Counted from the first letter of the stretch, positions 45,604 through 55,630 are shown. The stretch: DNA of 64,000 bases from Derxia gummosa DSM 723 (GCF_000482785.1 NZ_AXWS01000001.1:1-64000), one strand, 5' to 3'. The notes: generated by a model not told the origin, from the sequence alone. Made by a program: numbers and translations.

Positions 45604-47124
45604 TCAGCAGCTCGGCAGATCGCTGCGACCGTAGGTGTCTTCGAGGCGAACGATGTCGTCCTCGCCCAGATAGCTGCCCGATTGCACCTCGATGATTTCG
45701 AGCGGCACCTTGCCCGGGTTGGCCAGGCGGTGGACCTGCCCGATGCTGATGTACGTGGACTGGTTTTCCGACAGCAGGAAGCTGTCCTCGCCGCGCGTGA
45801 CGCGCGCCGTGCCGCTCACGACGATCCAGTGCTCGGCGCGGTGGTGGTGCAGTTGCAGCGACAGCGTCGCGCCCGGGTTCACGACGATGCGCTTGACCTG
45901 GAAGCGCGGGCCGTTGTCGATGCTGTCGTACCAGCCCCAGGGGCGATAGACCTTGCGATGCGCGACGGCTTCGGACCGGCCGCTCTTCTGGAGCTGGCCG
46001 ACGATGTCCTTGACCTTCTGCGTCTCGTTCTTGTTGGCGACCATCACCGCGTCGGGCGTCTCGACGATGACGAGGTTGTCCACGCCCACGCAGGCCACCA
46101 TGCGCGATTGCGCGAGCACCAGCGTGTCGGTGGTGTCGGTCGTGAGCACATCGCCGCGCGTGACGTTGCCGCCTTCGTCCTTCTCGGCCACTTCCCACAG
46201 CGCCGACCAGGCGCCCACGTCGGACCAGCCGCAATCGAGCGGCACGACCCAGGCCGGGATGCCGGTGCTGGTGTCGGTCGGCAGCTTTTCCATGACGGCG
46301 TAGTCGATGGAATCGGACGGGCTGGCCGAGAACTTGTCCTTCGGGATGTGCAGGAAGCTGCCGTCACGCTTGCCGGCGGCATAGGCCAGCTGTACCGCCT
46401 CGGCGATGTCGGGGCGGAAGGCGGCGATCGCCTTGAGCCAGACCGAGGCGCGGGTCATGAACAGGCCGCTGTTCCAGACGAAACGGCCCGAATCGACATA
46501 GCGCTGGGCGGTTTCGGCATCGGGCTTTTCGACGAAAGTCGCAATCGGGCCGGGCGTGCCGAGATTGTCGGCCTTGATTTCGATATAGCCGTAACCCGTT
46601 TCGGGGTGATCGGGAATGATCCCGAAAGTCACGATTGCCCCGTTTTGCGCGGCGGGAATTGCGGCGCGCAATGCATTCTGGAATGCGGAGATATCGGCAA
46701 TGACGTGATCGGAAGGCATGACCAGCATCAGCGGGTCTTCCGACGGATCGAGACCGGCTTCGAGCGCGGCCAGCGTGATTGCCGGCGCGGTGTTGCGGCC
46801 GATCGGCTCCAGCAGGATCGATTCGGCGGCGCTGCCGATCAGGCGCAGCTGCTCGGCGATGACGAAGCGGTATTCCTCGTTGCTGACCACGATCGGCTTG
46901 CCGAGGCGAACGCCGTCGCATTTGAAGCCTTCGGTGCGCAACGCCGTGCATTGCAGCAGCGTGTTCTCGTCGTGCAGCGGCAGCAGCTGCTTCGGATACT
47001 GGGCGCGCGACATCGGCCAGAGCCGGGTGCCGGAACCGCCCGACAGGATCACCGGGACGAGCAGTCCGGTCTGGGTGGCCGCGGCGCTGGCGCCGGCGGG
47101 CGCTTCGATGAGGATTTCGCCCAT
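45604..47124 (-). CDS. manC: Mannose-1-phosphate guanylyltransferase / mannose-6-phosphate isomerase
   Basis: 506 residues, the bifunctional ManC/AlgA type that makes GDP-mannose for polysaccharide. The nucleotidyltransferase half shows VILSGGSGTRLWPMSRAQYPKQLLPL, EPIGRNTAPAI, and FVEKPDAETAQRYVDSG. The isomerase half shows RPWGWYDSIDNGPRFQVKRIVVNPGATLSLQLHHHRAEHWIVVSGTA and QVHRLANPG. AGGGAAAT precedes the ATG. It stands alone here without other sugar-nucleotide genes. The 5' third (46560-47124) is richer in AATT/AATG words than the 3' part. Confidence 0.96.
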   Translation of the reverse strand: MGEILIEAPAGASAAATQTGLLVPVILSGGSGTRLWPMSRAQYPKQLLPLHDENTLLQCTALRTEGFKCDGVRLGKPIVVSNEEYRFVIAEQLRLIGSAAESILLEPIGRNTAPAITLAALEAGLDPSEDPLMLVMPSDHVIADISAFQNALRAAIPAAQNGAIVTFGIIPDHPETGYGYIEIKADNLGTPGPIATFVEKPDAETAQRYVDSGRFVWNSGLFMTRASVWLKAIAAFRPDIAEAVQLAYAAGKRDGSFLHIPKDKFSASPSDSIDYAVMEKLPTDTSTGIPAWVVPLDCGWSDVGAWSALWEVAEKDEGGNVTRGDVLTTDTTDTLVLAQSRMVACVGVDNLVIVETPDAVMVANKNETQKVKDIVGQLQKSGRSEAVAHRKVYRPWGWYDSIDNGPRFQVKRIVVNPGATLSLQLHHHRAEHWIVVSGTARVTRGEDSFLLSENQSTYISIGQVHRLANPGKVPLEIIEVQSGSYLGEDDIVRLEDTYGRSDLPSC

Positions 47125-47365
47125 GATTTCCCTGATGGCAAGAATGAGGAGTGGATCGGGAATTGCCGGAGCACGGAATTGGCGGGCGCGTGAGCATTTG
47201 CCCGCCGACTTGCGCGATCCGGAATTGCGTGGTGACGAATGGTCGAGATCACCGCATGTGCGGCGATGCTAGCGCGGTGCAGCATCGCGCAAATACCTGA
47301 AACGTCCTGATTCCGGCCGGTTCCGCCGAATCATGCACACCTCTCGCGCGCCATCGGGAGGCAAT

Positions 47366-48358
47366 TCACATCGTGCGCAAACCGAGGCGGGAAAACAGTG
47401 CTTCGTCGCGTTCCGACTCGGGATTGCCGGTGGTCAGGAGCTTGTCGCCATAGAAAATCGAGTTGGCGCCGGCGAAGAAGCACAGGGCTTGGATCTCGTC
47501 GCTCATCTGGGTGCGGCCGGCCGACAGGCGCACGAAGCTGGTCGGCATCGTGATGCGGGCGGCGGCGATGGTGCGCACGAATTCGAAGGGGTCGAGCTTG
47601 TCGACGCCGGCGAGCGGCGTGCCCTCGACGGCAACGAGGTGGTTGATGGGCACCGACTCGGGCGGCTCGGCCATCGAGGCGAGTTCGGCGATGAGGCCGG
47701 CGCGCTGCTCGCGCGATTCGCCCATGCCCACGATGCCGCCGCAGCACAGCTTGAGGCCGGCGCCGCGCGCCTTGTCGAGCGTGTCGATGCGGTCGTCGAA
47801 ATTGCGCGTGTGGATGATGTCGGCGTAGTGCTCGGGCGCGGTGTCGATGTTGTGGTTGTAGTAGTCGAGGCCGGCGGCGCGCAGCGTCTCGGCCTGGCCT
47901 TCGTCGAGCAGGCCGAAGGTGCCGCAGGTTTCGAGGCCGAGGCCGTGTACGGCCTCGATGATGGGCACGAGCTTTTCGAGGTCGCGCGCATTGGGGCCGC
48001 GCCAGGCGGCGCCCATGCAGAAGCGCGAGGCGCCGGCGGCCTTGGCGGCCTGGGCGGCGGCCACGACGGCGTCCTTGTCCATCATCTTGGTGGCTTCGAC
48101 GCCGGCGTCGTGATGGGCCGATTGCGGGCAGTAGCCGCAGTCTTCCTCGCAGCCACCGGTCTTGATGGACAGCAGCGTCGAGCGCTGGATCGCGTTGGGG
48201 TCGAAGTTGGCGCGATGCACCTGGGCGGCGCGGAACAGCAGGTCGTTGAACGGGAGTTCGAACAGCGCGAGCACCTCGGCACGGGTGATGCGGGCGCTGC
48301 GCTTGTCGGCGTCGATCTGCTTCGGTGAGCGGACGAGCTGGATGGTGCTGTGGGTCAT
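47366..48358 (-). CDS. bioB: Biotin synthase
   Basis: 330 residues from ATG 48358; a TTG at 48397 would add 13 residues. This radical-SAM enzyme inserts sulfur into dethiobiotin. Cluster cysteines are Cys70, 74 and 77 in [16 protein letters not shown]. Further signatures are [50 protein letters not shown], and the C-terminal arginine region [11 protein letters not shown]. It lies 9-16 kb from the other bio genes in this window and is apparently monocistronic. Confidence 0.97.
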   Translation of the reverse strand: MTHSTIQLVRSPKQIDADKRSARITRAEVLALFELPFNDLLFRAAQVHRANFDPNAIQRSTLLSIKTGGCEEDCGYCPQSAHHDAGVEATKMMDKDAVVAAAQAAKAAGASRFCMGAAWRGPNARDLEKLVPIIEAVHGLGLETCGTFGLLDEGQAETLRAAGLDYYNHNIDTAPEHYADIIHTRNFDDRIDTLDKARGAGLKLCCGGIVGMGESREQRAGLIAELASMAEPPESVPINHLVAVEGTPLAGVDKLDPFEFVRTIAAARITMPTSFVRLSAGRTQMSDEIQALCFFAGANSIFYGDKLLTTGNPESERDEALFSRLGLRTM

Positions 48359-48505
48359 GCGGTGTCGCGGCGCCGGGCGCCGGGTGGGTGAGGGCAACCG
48401 CCGTATTGTGCGCCGCGAGTGGCGGGCGGGACCGGCAAGTCCGCGCCGACGGTCGGGAGACGGCGGTCTGCCGTCAGGGCGCGGCAGAACCGCTCGCCGG
48501 TCGGA

Positions 48506-49144
48506 TCAGCCTGCCTTGCGCGTGGTCTTGCGGGGCGAGGCCGCCTTCTTCATATCGCTGCCACGGGCTTTCTTTGCGGCCTTGCCGACGGCGTCTTTCG
48601 CGGGTTCGCCGGCAGTCGATTTCCGTGCCGACTTCTTCCCGGCCTTGCCCGCGGCGGCGCGAGCCTCGGCGGCCGAGGTCTTGCCCTTGAGCGCGAGCAT
48701 CGTGCCGCGGCACTCGGGGTTGCCGCAGAGGCAGAGGTAGTCGGCGCGCATCTGCTTCGTGATGCGGCCGTCGATGACCAGACCGTAGTCGAAGAACAGC
48801 TCGCTGCCGGCCGGGATGTCGCGCAGCGCCTCGATGAACACGCGCTGCCCCGTCGGGGCGTCTTCCGTCACGGCAATGCAGTTGGGCGCGCAGGAATGGT
48901 TGATGTAGCGCGCGCTGTTGCCACCGACGCCACCGTCGATCACGCCGCCTTCCACGTCGAAGTAGAAGGTGTGGAAGGGGTTGGCCGGGTCATGCGGATG
49001 GCGCGCGAGGGCTTCGTCCCAGGAGATGCGCTCGCCCTTGTATTCGATGATCCGTTCGTCCTTGGCGAGGTCGCGGGCGGCGAACACGCCGCGCCCGTGC
49101 ACCTTCGACTGGCGCACGATGATCTTGCGTTGAGCTGCTGGCAT
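48506..49144 (-). CDS. SET-domain protein lysine methyltransferase with basic tail
   Basis: 212 residues. The SET core runs from IIVRQSKVHGRGVFAARDLAKDERIIEYKGERIS through ARYINHSCAPNCIAV (the NHS-x-x-PNC knot) to GSELFFDYGL. It is followed by a post-SET zinc motif CLCGNPECRGTML. The last about 60 residues are Lys/Ala-rich and histone-H1-like. Such enzymes methylate lysines on proteins; a bacterial substrate is not known here. The H1-like protein encoded at 62117 is a possible target. It appears monocistronic. Confidence 0.88.
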   Translation of the reverse strand: MPAAQRKIIVRQSKVHGRGVFAARDLAKDERIIEYKGERISWDEALARHPHDPANPFHTFYFDVEGGVIDGGVGGNSARYINHSCAPNCIAVTEDAPTGQRVFIEALRDIPAGSELFFDYGLVIDGRITKQMRADYLCLCGNPECRGTMLALKGKTSAAEARAAAGKAGKKSARKSTAGEPAKDAVGKAAKKARGSDMKKAASPRKTTRKAG

Positions 49145-49281
49145 TGGGGCTTGGGGAGGGGCCGGACGGGCTGCCCGGCGTCGCGGCGGATTCTAGTCGG
49201 GGGCGGTCCTGCCGCCGCCGGGCCCCGACGTGATGGCGGCGGGGCCGTGCGCGCGCTCGTACGACGGCGCGTGCTTCGCGT

Positions 49282-49683
49282 TCAGCGCCCGGCGCGCGCG
49301 CCCTCGACCACGCGGCGCATGTCCTCGATCGAGCAGGGCTTGCCGATGAAGCCGTCGAATCCGGCTGCGAGGCAGGTATCGATGTCGCTCTGGAAGGTGT
49401 TGGCGGTGAGCGCGATCACATGCTGATGGCCGCCGTTCGCGGCCTCGCGCTCGCGCAGCAGGCGGATCGTGGCAAGACCGTCGAGCACCGGCATCTGCAT
49501 GTCCATGAACACCACGTCGAAGCCGATCTCGGCCAGCCGGTCGAGTGCGATCTGGCCGTTCTCGACGGTCTCGACCTCGCAGCCGAAGCTTTCGAGCTGG
49601 GCATGGGCCAGTTCGCGGTTGATCGGGTTGTCCTCGACCACGAGCACGCGGGCAGGAGCGGAGCTGGGAGCGGGGCTGGACAT
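49282..49683 (-). CDS. Stand-alone receiver-domain protein (CheY-like)
   Basis: 133 residues from ATG 49683. It is only a receiver: RVLVVEDNPINREL (acidic pair), Asp61 in VVFMDMQMPVLDG, ALTANTF, and GKPCSIEDM with the lysine. The EDNPINR motif is typical of receivers found at the ends of hybrid kinases, so its partner is probably a hybrid sensor encoded elsewhere. No output domain and no kinase neighbour are present. The first about 12 residues are a Ser/Pro/Ala leader. Confidence 0.88.
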   Translation of the reverse strand: MSSPAPSSAPARVLVVEDNPINRELAHAQLESFGCEVETVENGQIALDRLAEIGFDVVFMDMQMPVLDGLATIRLLREREAANGGHQHVIALTANTFQSDIDTCLAAGFDGFIGKPCSIEDMRRVVEGARAGR

Positions 49684-49826
49684 GGCGGGCGGGAGCGGTG
49701 CGGAGCGCGACAGAGTCCACACGCTAGCGCAGGGGCGCGGCGCATGCACTCCGGATCATTGCGCGCGATCCAGTCGGAGCGATGCGAGTCGCGCCGGAAG
49801 CGACACCGTGCCGACCTGCGGCACGT

Positions 49827-50384
49827 TCAGTCATGCAGCCGAGAGCCCGACGGCAGATGCGCCATGAGGAAGTCCATCTGGTCGCTCAGGATGCGACGGT
49901 TGCGCAGGATGAAGTCTTCCCACAGCGTCGGCACGTAGGGCGTGTAGAGCAGCGGCATGTGCGCCTGCTCGGGCGTGCGGTTGGCCTTCTGGTGATTGCA
50001 GGTGCGGCAGGCGGTGACGACGTTCATCCAGTGGTCGCGGCCGCCCTGGGCGATCGGCACGATGTGCTCGCGCGTGAGCACGTCGGCGGCGAAGCGTCCG
50101 CCGCAATAGGCGCACACATGACGGTCGCGCGCGAACAGCTTGCCGTTGGTGAGGCCCGGCCGCAGCAGGAAGGGGTTGATGCGCGGGACGCCCTTGGTGC
50201 CGATGATCGAGTTGACCTCGATGACCGACTGGCGGCCGGTACGGGCGTTGTGCCCGCCCCGGAACACGGCGACTGGACTGCCAATTTCCCAGCGAACGTC
50301 GCCGGCGGCGTAGTGCAGCACCGCGGCTTCGAGCGATATCCAGGACTGTGGCAGGCCCTGGGAACTGAGCTTCAGGATTTTCAT
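49827..50384 (-). CDS. HNH endonuclease family protein
   Basis: 185 residues from ATG 50384. CAYCGGRF and the later TCNHQK supply zinc-knuckle cysteines around the HNH core LTREHIVPIAQGGRDHWMNVVTACRTCNHQKANRTPEQAHM. The N-terminal part (LPQSWISLEAAVLHYAAGDVRWEIG...EVNSIIG) is typical of the widespread chromosomal HNH proteins not linked to introns or restriction systems. Function is uncertain; DNA repair or processing is possible. The upstream neighbour is a peroxiredoxin gene, with a 131-nt gap. Confidence 0.88.
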   Translation of the reverse strand: MKILKLSSQGLPQSWISLEAAVLHYAAGDVRWEIGSPVAVFRGGHNARTGRQSVIEVNSIIGTKGVPRINPFLLRPGLTNGKLFARDRHVCAYCGGRFAADVLTREHIVPIAQGGRDHWMNVVTACRTCNHQKANRTPEQAHMPLLYTPYVPTLWEDFILRNRRILSDQMDFLMAHLPSGSRLHD

Positions 50385-50515
50385 GCGAGCACCCCGACCG
50401 GATCGCATGCGCGGGAGGTGTGCGCATGCGTGAACCCGGGCGGCAAATCTACCCGGGTTGTGTTGCATTTGACAGGCAGCGGGGGTGCTTGTTTCAAGAC
50501 TCGTGCCAGCCGGCG

Positions 50516-51028
50516 TCAGCCGGCCCGCAGCACCGCGAGGACGGCCTCGGCGGTGCTCGCCTCGATCTTGCCGGCCACGTCGATGGCGAGATGCTTCACC
50601 ACGCCGTCGTCCACGATCATCGCGTAGCGCTGCGAGCGCACGCCGAGGCCCTTGGCCACGAGATCGAGGTCGAGGCCGAGCGCGGTCGTCCAGGTGGCGC
50701 TGCCGTCGCCGAGCAGGCGCACCTTGCCGTGCGCGCCCTGCTCGCGGCCCCAGGCGCCCATGACGAAGGCGTCGTTGACGGCCACGCAGAGGATGTCGGC
50801 CACGCCCTCGGCGCGGATCGCCTCGGCCAGCCGGATGAAGCCGGGCAGATGGGTCTTGCTGCAACCGGGCGTGAAGGCGCCGGGCACCGCGAAGATCACC
50901 ACCTTGCGGCCGGCGGTCAGGTCCTTGACCGTGAAGGCGTTGGGACCGACCACGCAGACGCCCTCGGGCGCGTCGTAGTACTCGTACAGGGTGCCGTCGG
51001 GCAGGGTGTCGCCGACCTTGATCGTCAT
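50516..51028 (-). CDS. Peroxiredoxin (Prx5 type)
   Basis: 170 residues from ATG 51028 with GAGGAG upstream. It reduces peroxides in the cytosol. It begins MTIKVGDTLPDGTLYEY; the peroxidatic cysteine is Cys56 in VPGAFTPGCSKTHLPGFI, followed by ILCVAVNDAFVMGAWG and SQRYAMIVDDGVVKHL. The thiol donor is probably glutathione/glutaredoxin. A glutathione reductase gene is about 3 kb downstream in the sequence, but they are not in one operon. Confidence 0.93.
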   Translation of the reverse strand: MTIKVGDTLPDGTLYEYYDAPEGVCVVGPNAFTVKDLTAGRKVVIFAVPGAFTPGCSKTHLPGFIRLAEAIRAEGVADILCVAVNDAFVMGAWGREQGAHGKVRLLGDGSATWTTALGLDLDLVAKGLGVRSQRYAMIVDDGVVKHLAIDVAGKIEASTAEAVLAVLRAG

Positions 51029-51171
51029 GAGGGGCTCCTCGGTTTGTCGGAAAGCCGACCAAGCTACACCGGCATTCCGGCCCTCATCGCGGCGGCCCCG
51101 CGCGGGCGAGGGCAAATCCGGATCGGTTGCGGCGTGGCGTGCGGACTCGGGGGCTGCCCGCTCCGCCGCGC

Positions 51172-52485
51172 TCAGCGCCCGAGCCCGGCGCGCAGCCGCG
51201 CGATGCCGTCGCGCAGCCGGTCGGCGTCGTTGGCGAGGCACCAGCGGATGAAGCCCTCGCCTTCCGGCCCGAAGGCCACGCCCGGCGCGACGCCCAGCCG
51301 CTGCTCGCGCACCAGCCGCTTCGCGAGGCCGAGGCTGTCGCGCTCGCCGTCCAGCCGGAAGAACGCGTACATCGCGCCCGGCGGCAGCGCGACCTGCACG
51401 CCGGGGATGTCGGCCAGACCAGCGCAGAGCAGATCGCGCGCGGCGCGGAAGCGCTCGACCTGCGCCTCGATCACGCCCTCGCCGAGTCCGATCGCCGCCA
51501 GCCCCGCCGCCTGCACGAAGCCCGGTGCGCAGCTCGTGTTGTATTCGACGAGCACGCCGAGCCGTTCCATCGTCGCCGGCGGCGCCACCAGCCAGCCGAG
51601 CCGGAAGCCGGTCATGCGCCAGCTCTTGCTGAAGCTGTTGACGCTGAACAGCAGGTCGTCGGGCTCGGCGGCTTCGAGAAAGCCGGGCGCGACCGCGAAG
51701 CCGCGCGCGTTGCGGGCGTCGGCCGGCGCGGCCGTTGCGCTGGCCGACGCGGTTGTCGCGGCGCCGCTGGCCAGCGCGGCATCCGCCGCCGCGCCGCCCG
51801 CCGGCCGCGCGTCATGCCCATACCAGACGCGGTCGTACACGTCGTCGGCGACGATCCAGATCCGGTGCCGGCGGCAGTGGGCGAGGATCGCGTCGCGTTC
51901 GGCGGCGGTCAGCGCCCAGCCGGTCGGGTTGTTGGGCGAGTTGATGACCAGCGCCCGCGTGCCGGGCACCAGCGTGTCGAGCAGCCGGTCGAGGTCGAGC
52001 GTGAAGCCGCGCGCCGGGTCGAAGGCGAGCGGCATGCGCACGACCTCGGCGCCGAGGATCGCGGGCGCCTCGGTCAGGTTGGGCCAGACCGGCGTGACGA
52101 TCACCACCCGCGCGCCCGGATCGAGCAGGTACTGGTGGGCGAGCATCAGCGCCTGCACGCCGGCCGAGGTCACGCACACGCGGCCGGCATCGATGGGCCT
52201 GCCGTGCAGCCGCGACAGATAGCCGGCGATGGCCTCGCGCAGCTCGATGCGGCCAAGGTTGTGCAGATAACGCGTGTCGTCGGCGCCGAGCGCGGCCTGG
52301 GCGGCGGCGATCACGCGCGGATCGGCCGGCAGGTCCGGCTCGCCGAACCAGAACGGCAGCACGTCGAGCCCGAAACCGGCGTTGGCGACCTCGCGGATGC
52401 GCGAGCCTTCGAGGCCGGCGACGGCGGCGCGCGCGGGCGGGAAGGGTTGGCGGGCGGAGGCGAGACGGGTGTCGGGGGCGTTCAC
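51172..52485 (-). CDS. Class I/II pyridoxal-phosphate aminotransferase
   Basis: 437 residues from a GTG start. Fold-type I features: FWFGEPDLPADPRVIAAA, RYLHNLGRIELREAIAGYLSRLHG, VTSAGVQALML, VINSPNNPTGWALT, and the cofactor lysine in NSFSKSWRMTGFRLGW. A roughly 40-residue Ala/Ser/Thr-rich insertion lies before that lysine (encoded near 51690-51830). The specific amino acid cannot be assigned. It is divergent from an MFS transporter, 224 nt apart, which could move a related compound. Confidence 0.88.
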   Translation of the reverse strand: MNAPDTRLASARQPFPPARAAVAGLEGSRIREVANAGFGLDVLPFWFGEPDLPADPRVIAAAQAALGADDTRYLHNLGRIELREAIAGYLSRLHGRPIDAGRVCVTSAGVQALMLAHQYLLDPGARVVIVTPVWPNLTEAPAILGAEVVRMPLAFDPARGFTLDLDRLLDTLVPGTRALVINSPNNPTGWALTAAERDAILAHCRRHRIWIVADDVYDRVWYGHDARPAGGAAADAALASGAATTASASATAAPADARNARGFAVAPGFLEAAEPDDLLFSVNSFSKSWRMTGFRLGWLVAPPATMERLGVLVEYNTSCAPGFVQAAGLAAIGLGEGVIEAQVERFRAARDLLCAGLADIPGVQVALPPGAMYAFFRLDGERDSLGLAKRLVREQRLGVAPGVAFGPEGEGFIRWCLANDADRLRDGIARLRAGLGR

Positions 52486-52709
52486 GTTGGGGCTCGGCGG
52501 GAGAAGGGTGTCGGCGTGACGGTCGCGGCGCGCGACGGCACCGGACCGGGCAGTCGCCCGTGGCGGCGGATGCGGCCGGCACCAGGGCGGCGCGGCGCAG
52601 TGTGCAGCATGCGTCCGGCCCATCGGCGCCATGCAAAAGCCGCATCCCCGGGCGTACGGACTTGCGCGCAAACTCGCGGGCCCGCCGTCTATCGCCATCC
52701 GGATTGCCC

Positions 52710-53930
52710 ATGCTCCCGCCGTTGCGCCACCGCCTTTCGCTCACCACCGTCCTCGTCTGCGGCGGGCTCGTCGTCACGCTGGCGATGGGCATCCGTCACG
52801 GCTTCGGCTTCTGGCAGCTGCCGATCACGCAGGAGCGCGGCTGGTCGCGCGAAACCTTCGCCTTCGCGCTCGCGGTGCAGAACCTGCTGTGGGGCGCGAG
52901 CCAGCCCTTCGCCGGGATGCTGGCCGACCGCTACGGCGCCTTTCGCGTGCTGGCGCTGGCGGTGCTCTGCTACGCGGGCGGGCTGGTGCTGATGGCGCTC
53001 GCGCCGAACGTGCCGCTGTTCGATCTGGGCGCGGGCGTGCTCATCGGCGTCGCCTGCTCGGGCACGACCTACTCGCTCGTGTACGGCGTCATCGGCCGCA
53101 CGGCGGCGCCCGCGAAGCGCAGCCAGGCGCTCGGCATCTGCGCGGCGGCGGGCTCGTTCGGGCAGTTCGCGATGGTGCCGCTGTCGCAATGGCTCATCCA
53201 TCACCTCGGCTGGCAGGAGGCGCTGTTCGGCCTCGCGGCCTGCGCGCTGCTGATGCTGCCGCTCGGCCTCGGTCTGCGCGAACCGAAGGCCGAGGCGCCC
53301 GCGGGCGGCGCGGCAGTGCAGTCGCCGCTCGCGGCCGCGCGCGAGGCCTTCGCGACGCCGGCCTTCCGCTGGCTGATGGCGGGCTATTTCGTGTGCGGCT
53401 TCCAGGTGGTGTTCATCGGCGTGCACCTGCCGGCCTATCTGCGCGACAAGGCGATGGACCCGCAGGTGGCCGTGTGGGCGCTGGCGCTGATCGGGCTGTT
53501 CAACATCTTCGGCACGTGGACGGCGGGGCAGCTCGGCGCGCGGCTGCCCAACAAGTTCTTGCTGTCGGGCATCTATGTGCTGCGCGCGCTGATCATCGCC
53601 GGCTGGCTCGCGCTGCCGCTCACGGCCGCGTCCACCTATGTGTTCGCGGCGGCGATGGGCTTCCTGTGGCTGGCGACGGTGCCGCTCACGAGCGGCGTGA
53701 TCGCCACCGTGTTCGGCGTGCGCTACCTCGGGATGCTGTCGGGCTTCGTGTTCTTCAGCCACCAGGTCGGCAGCTTTCTGGGCGTGTGGCTCGGCGGCTG
53801 GCTGTACGACCGGCGCGGCAATTACGACGTGGTCTGGGCGATCACGATCGCGCTCGGCGTGTTTGCCGGGCTGGTGAACCTGCCGATCCGCGAGCGGCCG
53901 ATGGCGCGGCTGGCGGCGGGCGCGGCGTGA
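52710..53930 (+). CDS. Major facilitator superfamily transporter (OFA-like)
   Basis: 406 residues from ATG 52710, with about 12 membrane spans. The N-terminus has GGLVVTLAMGIRHGFGFWQLPITQERGWSRETFAFALAVQNLLWG and the loop GMLADRYGAFRV. The second half has YFVCGFQVVFIGVHLPAYLRD and GFVFFSHQVGSFLGVWLGGWLYDRRGNYDVVW. This pattern fits oxalate/formate- or monocarboxylate-type carriers. The substrate is unknown. A small membrane-protein gene follows 16 nt later. Confidence 0.9.
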   Translation: MLPPLRHRLSLTTVLVCGGLVVTLAMGIRHGFGFWQLPITQERGWSRETFAFALAVQNLLWGASQPFAGMLADRYGAFRVLALAVLCYAGGLVLMALAPNVPLFDLGAGVLIGVACSGTTYSLVYGVIGRTAAPAKRSQALGICAAAGSFGQFAMVPLSQWLIHHLGWQEALFGLAACALLMLPLGLGLREPKAEAPAGGAAVQSPLAAAREAFATPAFRWLMAGYFVCGFQVVFIGVHLPAYLRDKAMDPQVAVWALALIGLFNIFGTWTAGQLGARLPNKFLLSGIYVLRALIIAGWLALPLTAASTYVFAAAMGFLWLATVPLTSGVIATVFGVRYLGMLSGFVFFSHQVGSFLGVWLGGWLYDRRGNYDVVWAITIALGVFAGLVNLPIRERPMARLAAGAA

Positions 53931-53946
53931 TCCTCGGAGCCGGGTG

Positions 53947-54192
53947 ATGCCGCGGACCGCCGCCGGGCGCGAGGTTCCGGCCGACATGGCGGTGGCGCCG
54001 CCAGCCGCGCCGCGCGGCCTGACGGCGCCGGACGCGGCGACCTCGGTGCCCGCGCACGGCCTTGCGTGCCGCAGGTTGTGGCGCATCGCCGGCTGGCTCG
54101 CGGCGCTTGGGCTGATCGGCGCCACGCTCGCGGCCTGGCGCCAGCCGGGACTGGTGCTGGATCTGTTCGGGCAGATCTATTCGTGCATGTGA
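53947..54192 (+). CDS. Small single-span membrane protein
   Basis: 81 residues from ATG 53947 (a GTG immediately upstream is alternative), with GGAG about 8 nt before. A proline/alanine-rich cytoplasmic half precedes one hydrophobic span (RLWRIAGWLAALGLIGATLAAW) and a short end LVLDLFGQIYSCM. There is no known domain. It is probably co-transcribed with the MFS transporter and could be an accessory subunit; this is speculative. Confidence 0.6.
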   Translation: MPRTAAGREVPADMAVAPPAAPRGLTAPDAATSVPAHGLACRRLWRIAGWLAALGLIGATLAAWRQPGLVLDLFGQIYSCM

Positions 54193-54271
54193 GGCGGCCG
54201 CGCGACCGAGGCGCGCGGCGACTCCGGGTCGTGCGTCCACCGGCGACCGGGCCGGCCGGCGCGCCGGCGCA

Positions 54272-55630
54272 TCAGTCCTTGCGCGGCGTGCGCATCAGCA
54301 CGAACTCCTCGCCGGCCGTGGGATGGACGGCGATCGTGCGGTCGAAGTCGGCCTTGGTCGCGCCCATGGTCACGGCCACCGCAAAGCCTTGCACCAGCTC
54401 GCCGGCATCGACGCCGATCATGTGCAGGCCGAGCACCTTGTCGCTCGCGCGGTCGACCACGAGCTTCATGTAGCTGCGCTCGTTGCGGCCCGAGATGGTG
54501 TTCTTCATCGGGCGGAAGTCGCTCTCGAACACCGTCACGTCAAAGCCCTTGGCCTTCGCTGCCTGCTCCGACAGGCCGATGCTGCCGATCGGCGGCTGCG
54601 AGAACACCGCGCTCGCGACGAGCGCATGGTCGATGTGGCGCGCCGCGCCGCCGAACTCGGTATCGACGAAGGCGCGCGCCTCGGCGATCGCCACCGGCGT
54701 GAGCGCGATGCGGTTCGTGACGTCGCCGACGGCGAAGATGCCCGGCACCGAGGTGCGCGAGAACGCATCCACCACCACCGCGCCGGTCTTCGCGTCGATC
54801 CGCACGCCGGCTTCCTCCAGCCCGAGGCCGGCCGAATTGGGCACGCGGCCGAGCGCGTTGAGCACCGCGTCGGCGCGCAGCTCGCTGCCGTCGGCGCCGC
54901 GCACGATGAATTCGCCGCCCGCCTTCTCGATGCTCGCCGGCGCGAAGCCGGCCGCGAGCGTGATGCCGCGATTGGTCATCTCGGTGGCGAGGCGGCGACG
55001 CAGGTCTTCGTCGAAGCCGCGCAGCGGCGCGTCGCCCCGGAAGGCGACCGTCACCGCGCTGCCGAAGCCCCGGAAGATGCCCGCGAACTCGACCGCGATG
55101 TAGCCCGCGCCCAGCACCAGCAGCCGCGCCGGCCGCTCGGCCAGATCGAGGATTTCATTGGACGTCATCGCCAGTTCGATGCCGGGGATGGCCGGCGCGG
55201 CGGGCTTGCCGCCGGTGGCGACGAGGATGCGCTCGGCCGTGTAGGCCTTGCCCGCCACCTCGACGGTGTGCGCGTCGATCACCCGGCCCCGACCTTCGAC
55301 CAGTGCGACGCCCGAGTTGCCGAGCATCGTGCGGTAGATGCCTTCGAGGCGCGCGGTCTCCTTGCTCTTGGCGGCCTGGAGCGTCGCCATGTCGAAGCTG
55401 GCTTCGGGCACGGTCCAGCCGTAGCCGGCCGCGTCGCCGAAGGCGTCGCTGAACTGCGAGGCGTACATGAACAGCTTCTTGGGCACGCAGCCCCGGATCA
55501 CGCAGGTGCCGCCGACGCGGCTGTCCTCGCAGATCGCGACGCGCGCGCCCTTGCTGGCCGCATAGCGGCTGCCCGACACGCCGCCCGAGCCGGCGCCGAG
55601 CGTGAACAGGTCGTAGTCGTAGCGGCTCAT
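54272..55630 (-). CDS. gor: Glutathione reductase
   Basis: 452 residues from ATG 55630. It is an FAD-dependent NADPH:glutathione disulfide reductase. The FAD loop is LGAGSGGVSGSRYAA, with redox cysteines Cys43 and Cys48 in GGTCVIRGCVPKK. The NADPH loop is LVLGAGYIAVEFAG, followed by FAVGDVTNRIALTPVAI and the active-site His-Glu in TIAVHPTAGEEFV. It overlaps the DUF2237 gene by 4 nt. Confidence 0.95.
   Translation of the reverse strand: MSRYDYDLFTLGAGSGGVSGSRYAASKGARVAICEDSRVGGTCVIRGCVPKKLFMYASQFSDAFGDAAGYGWTVPEASFDMATLQAAKSKETARLEGIYRTMLGNSGVALVEGRGRVIDAHTVEVAGKAYTAERILVATGGKPAAPAIPGIELAMTSNEILDLAERPARLLVLGAGYIAVEFAGIFRGFGSAVTVAFRGDAPLRGFDEDLRRRLATEMTNRGITLAAGFAPASIEKAGGEFIVRGADGSELRADAVLNALGRVPNSAGLGLEEAGVRIDAKTGAVVVDAFSRTSVPGIFAVGDVTNRIALTPVAIAEARAFVDTEFGGAARHIDHALVASAVFSQPPIGSIGLSEQAAKAKGFDVTVFESDFRPMKNTISGRNERSYMKLVVDRASDKVLGLHMIGVDAGELVQGFAVAVTMGATKADFDRTIAVHPTAGEEFVLMRTPRKD

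Noticed and set aside
49827-50384. HNH protein as part of an intron, intein or restriction system
   Set aside because: Stand-alone chromosomal type, no methylase, no interrupted host gene.
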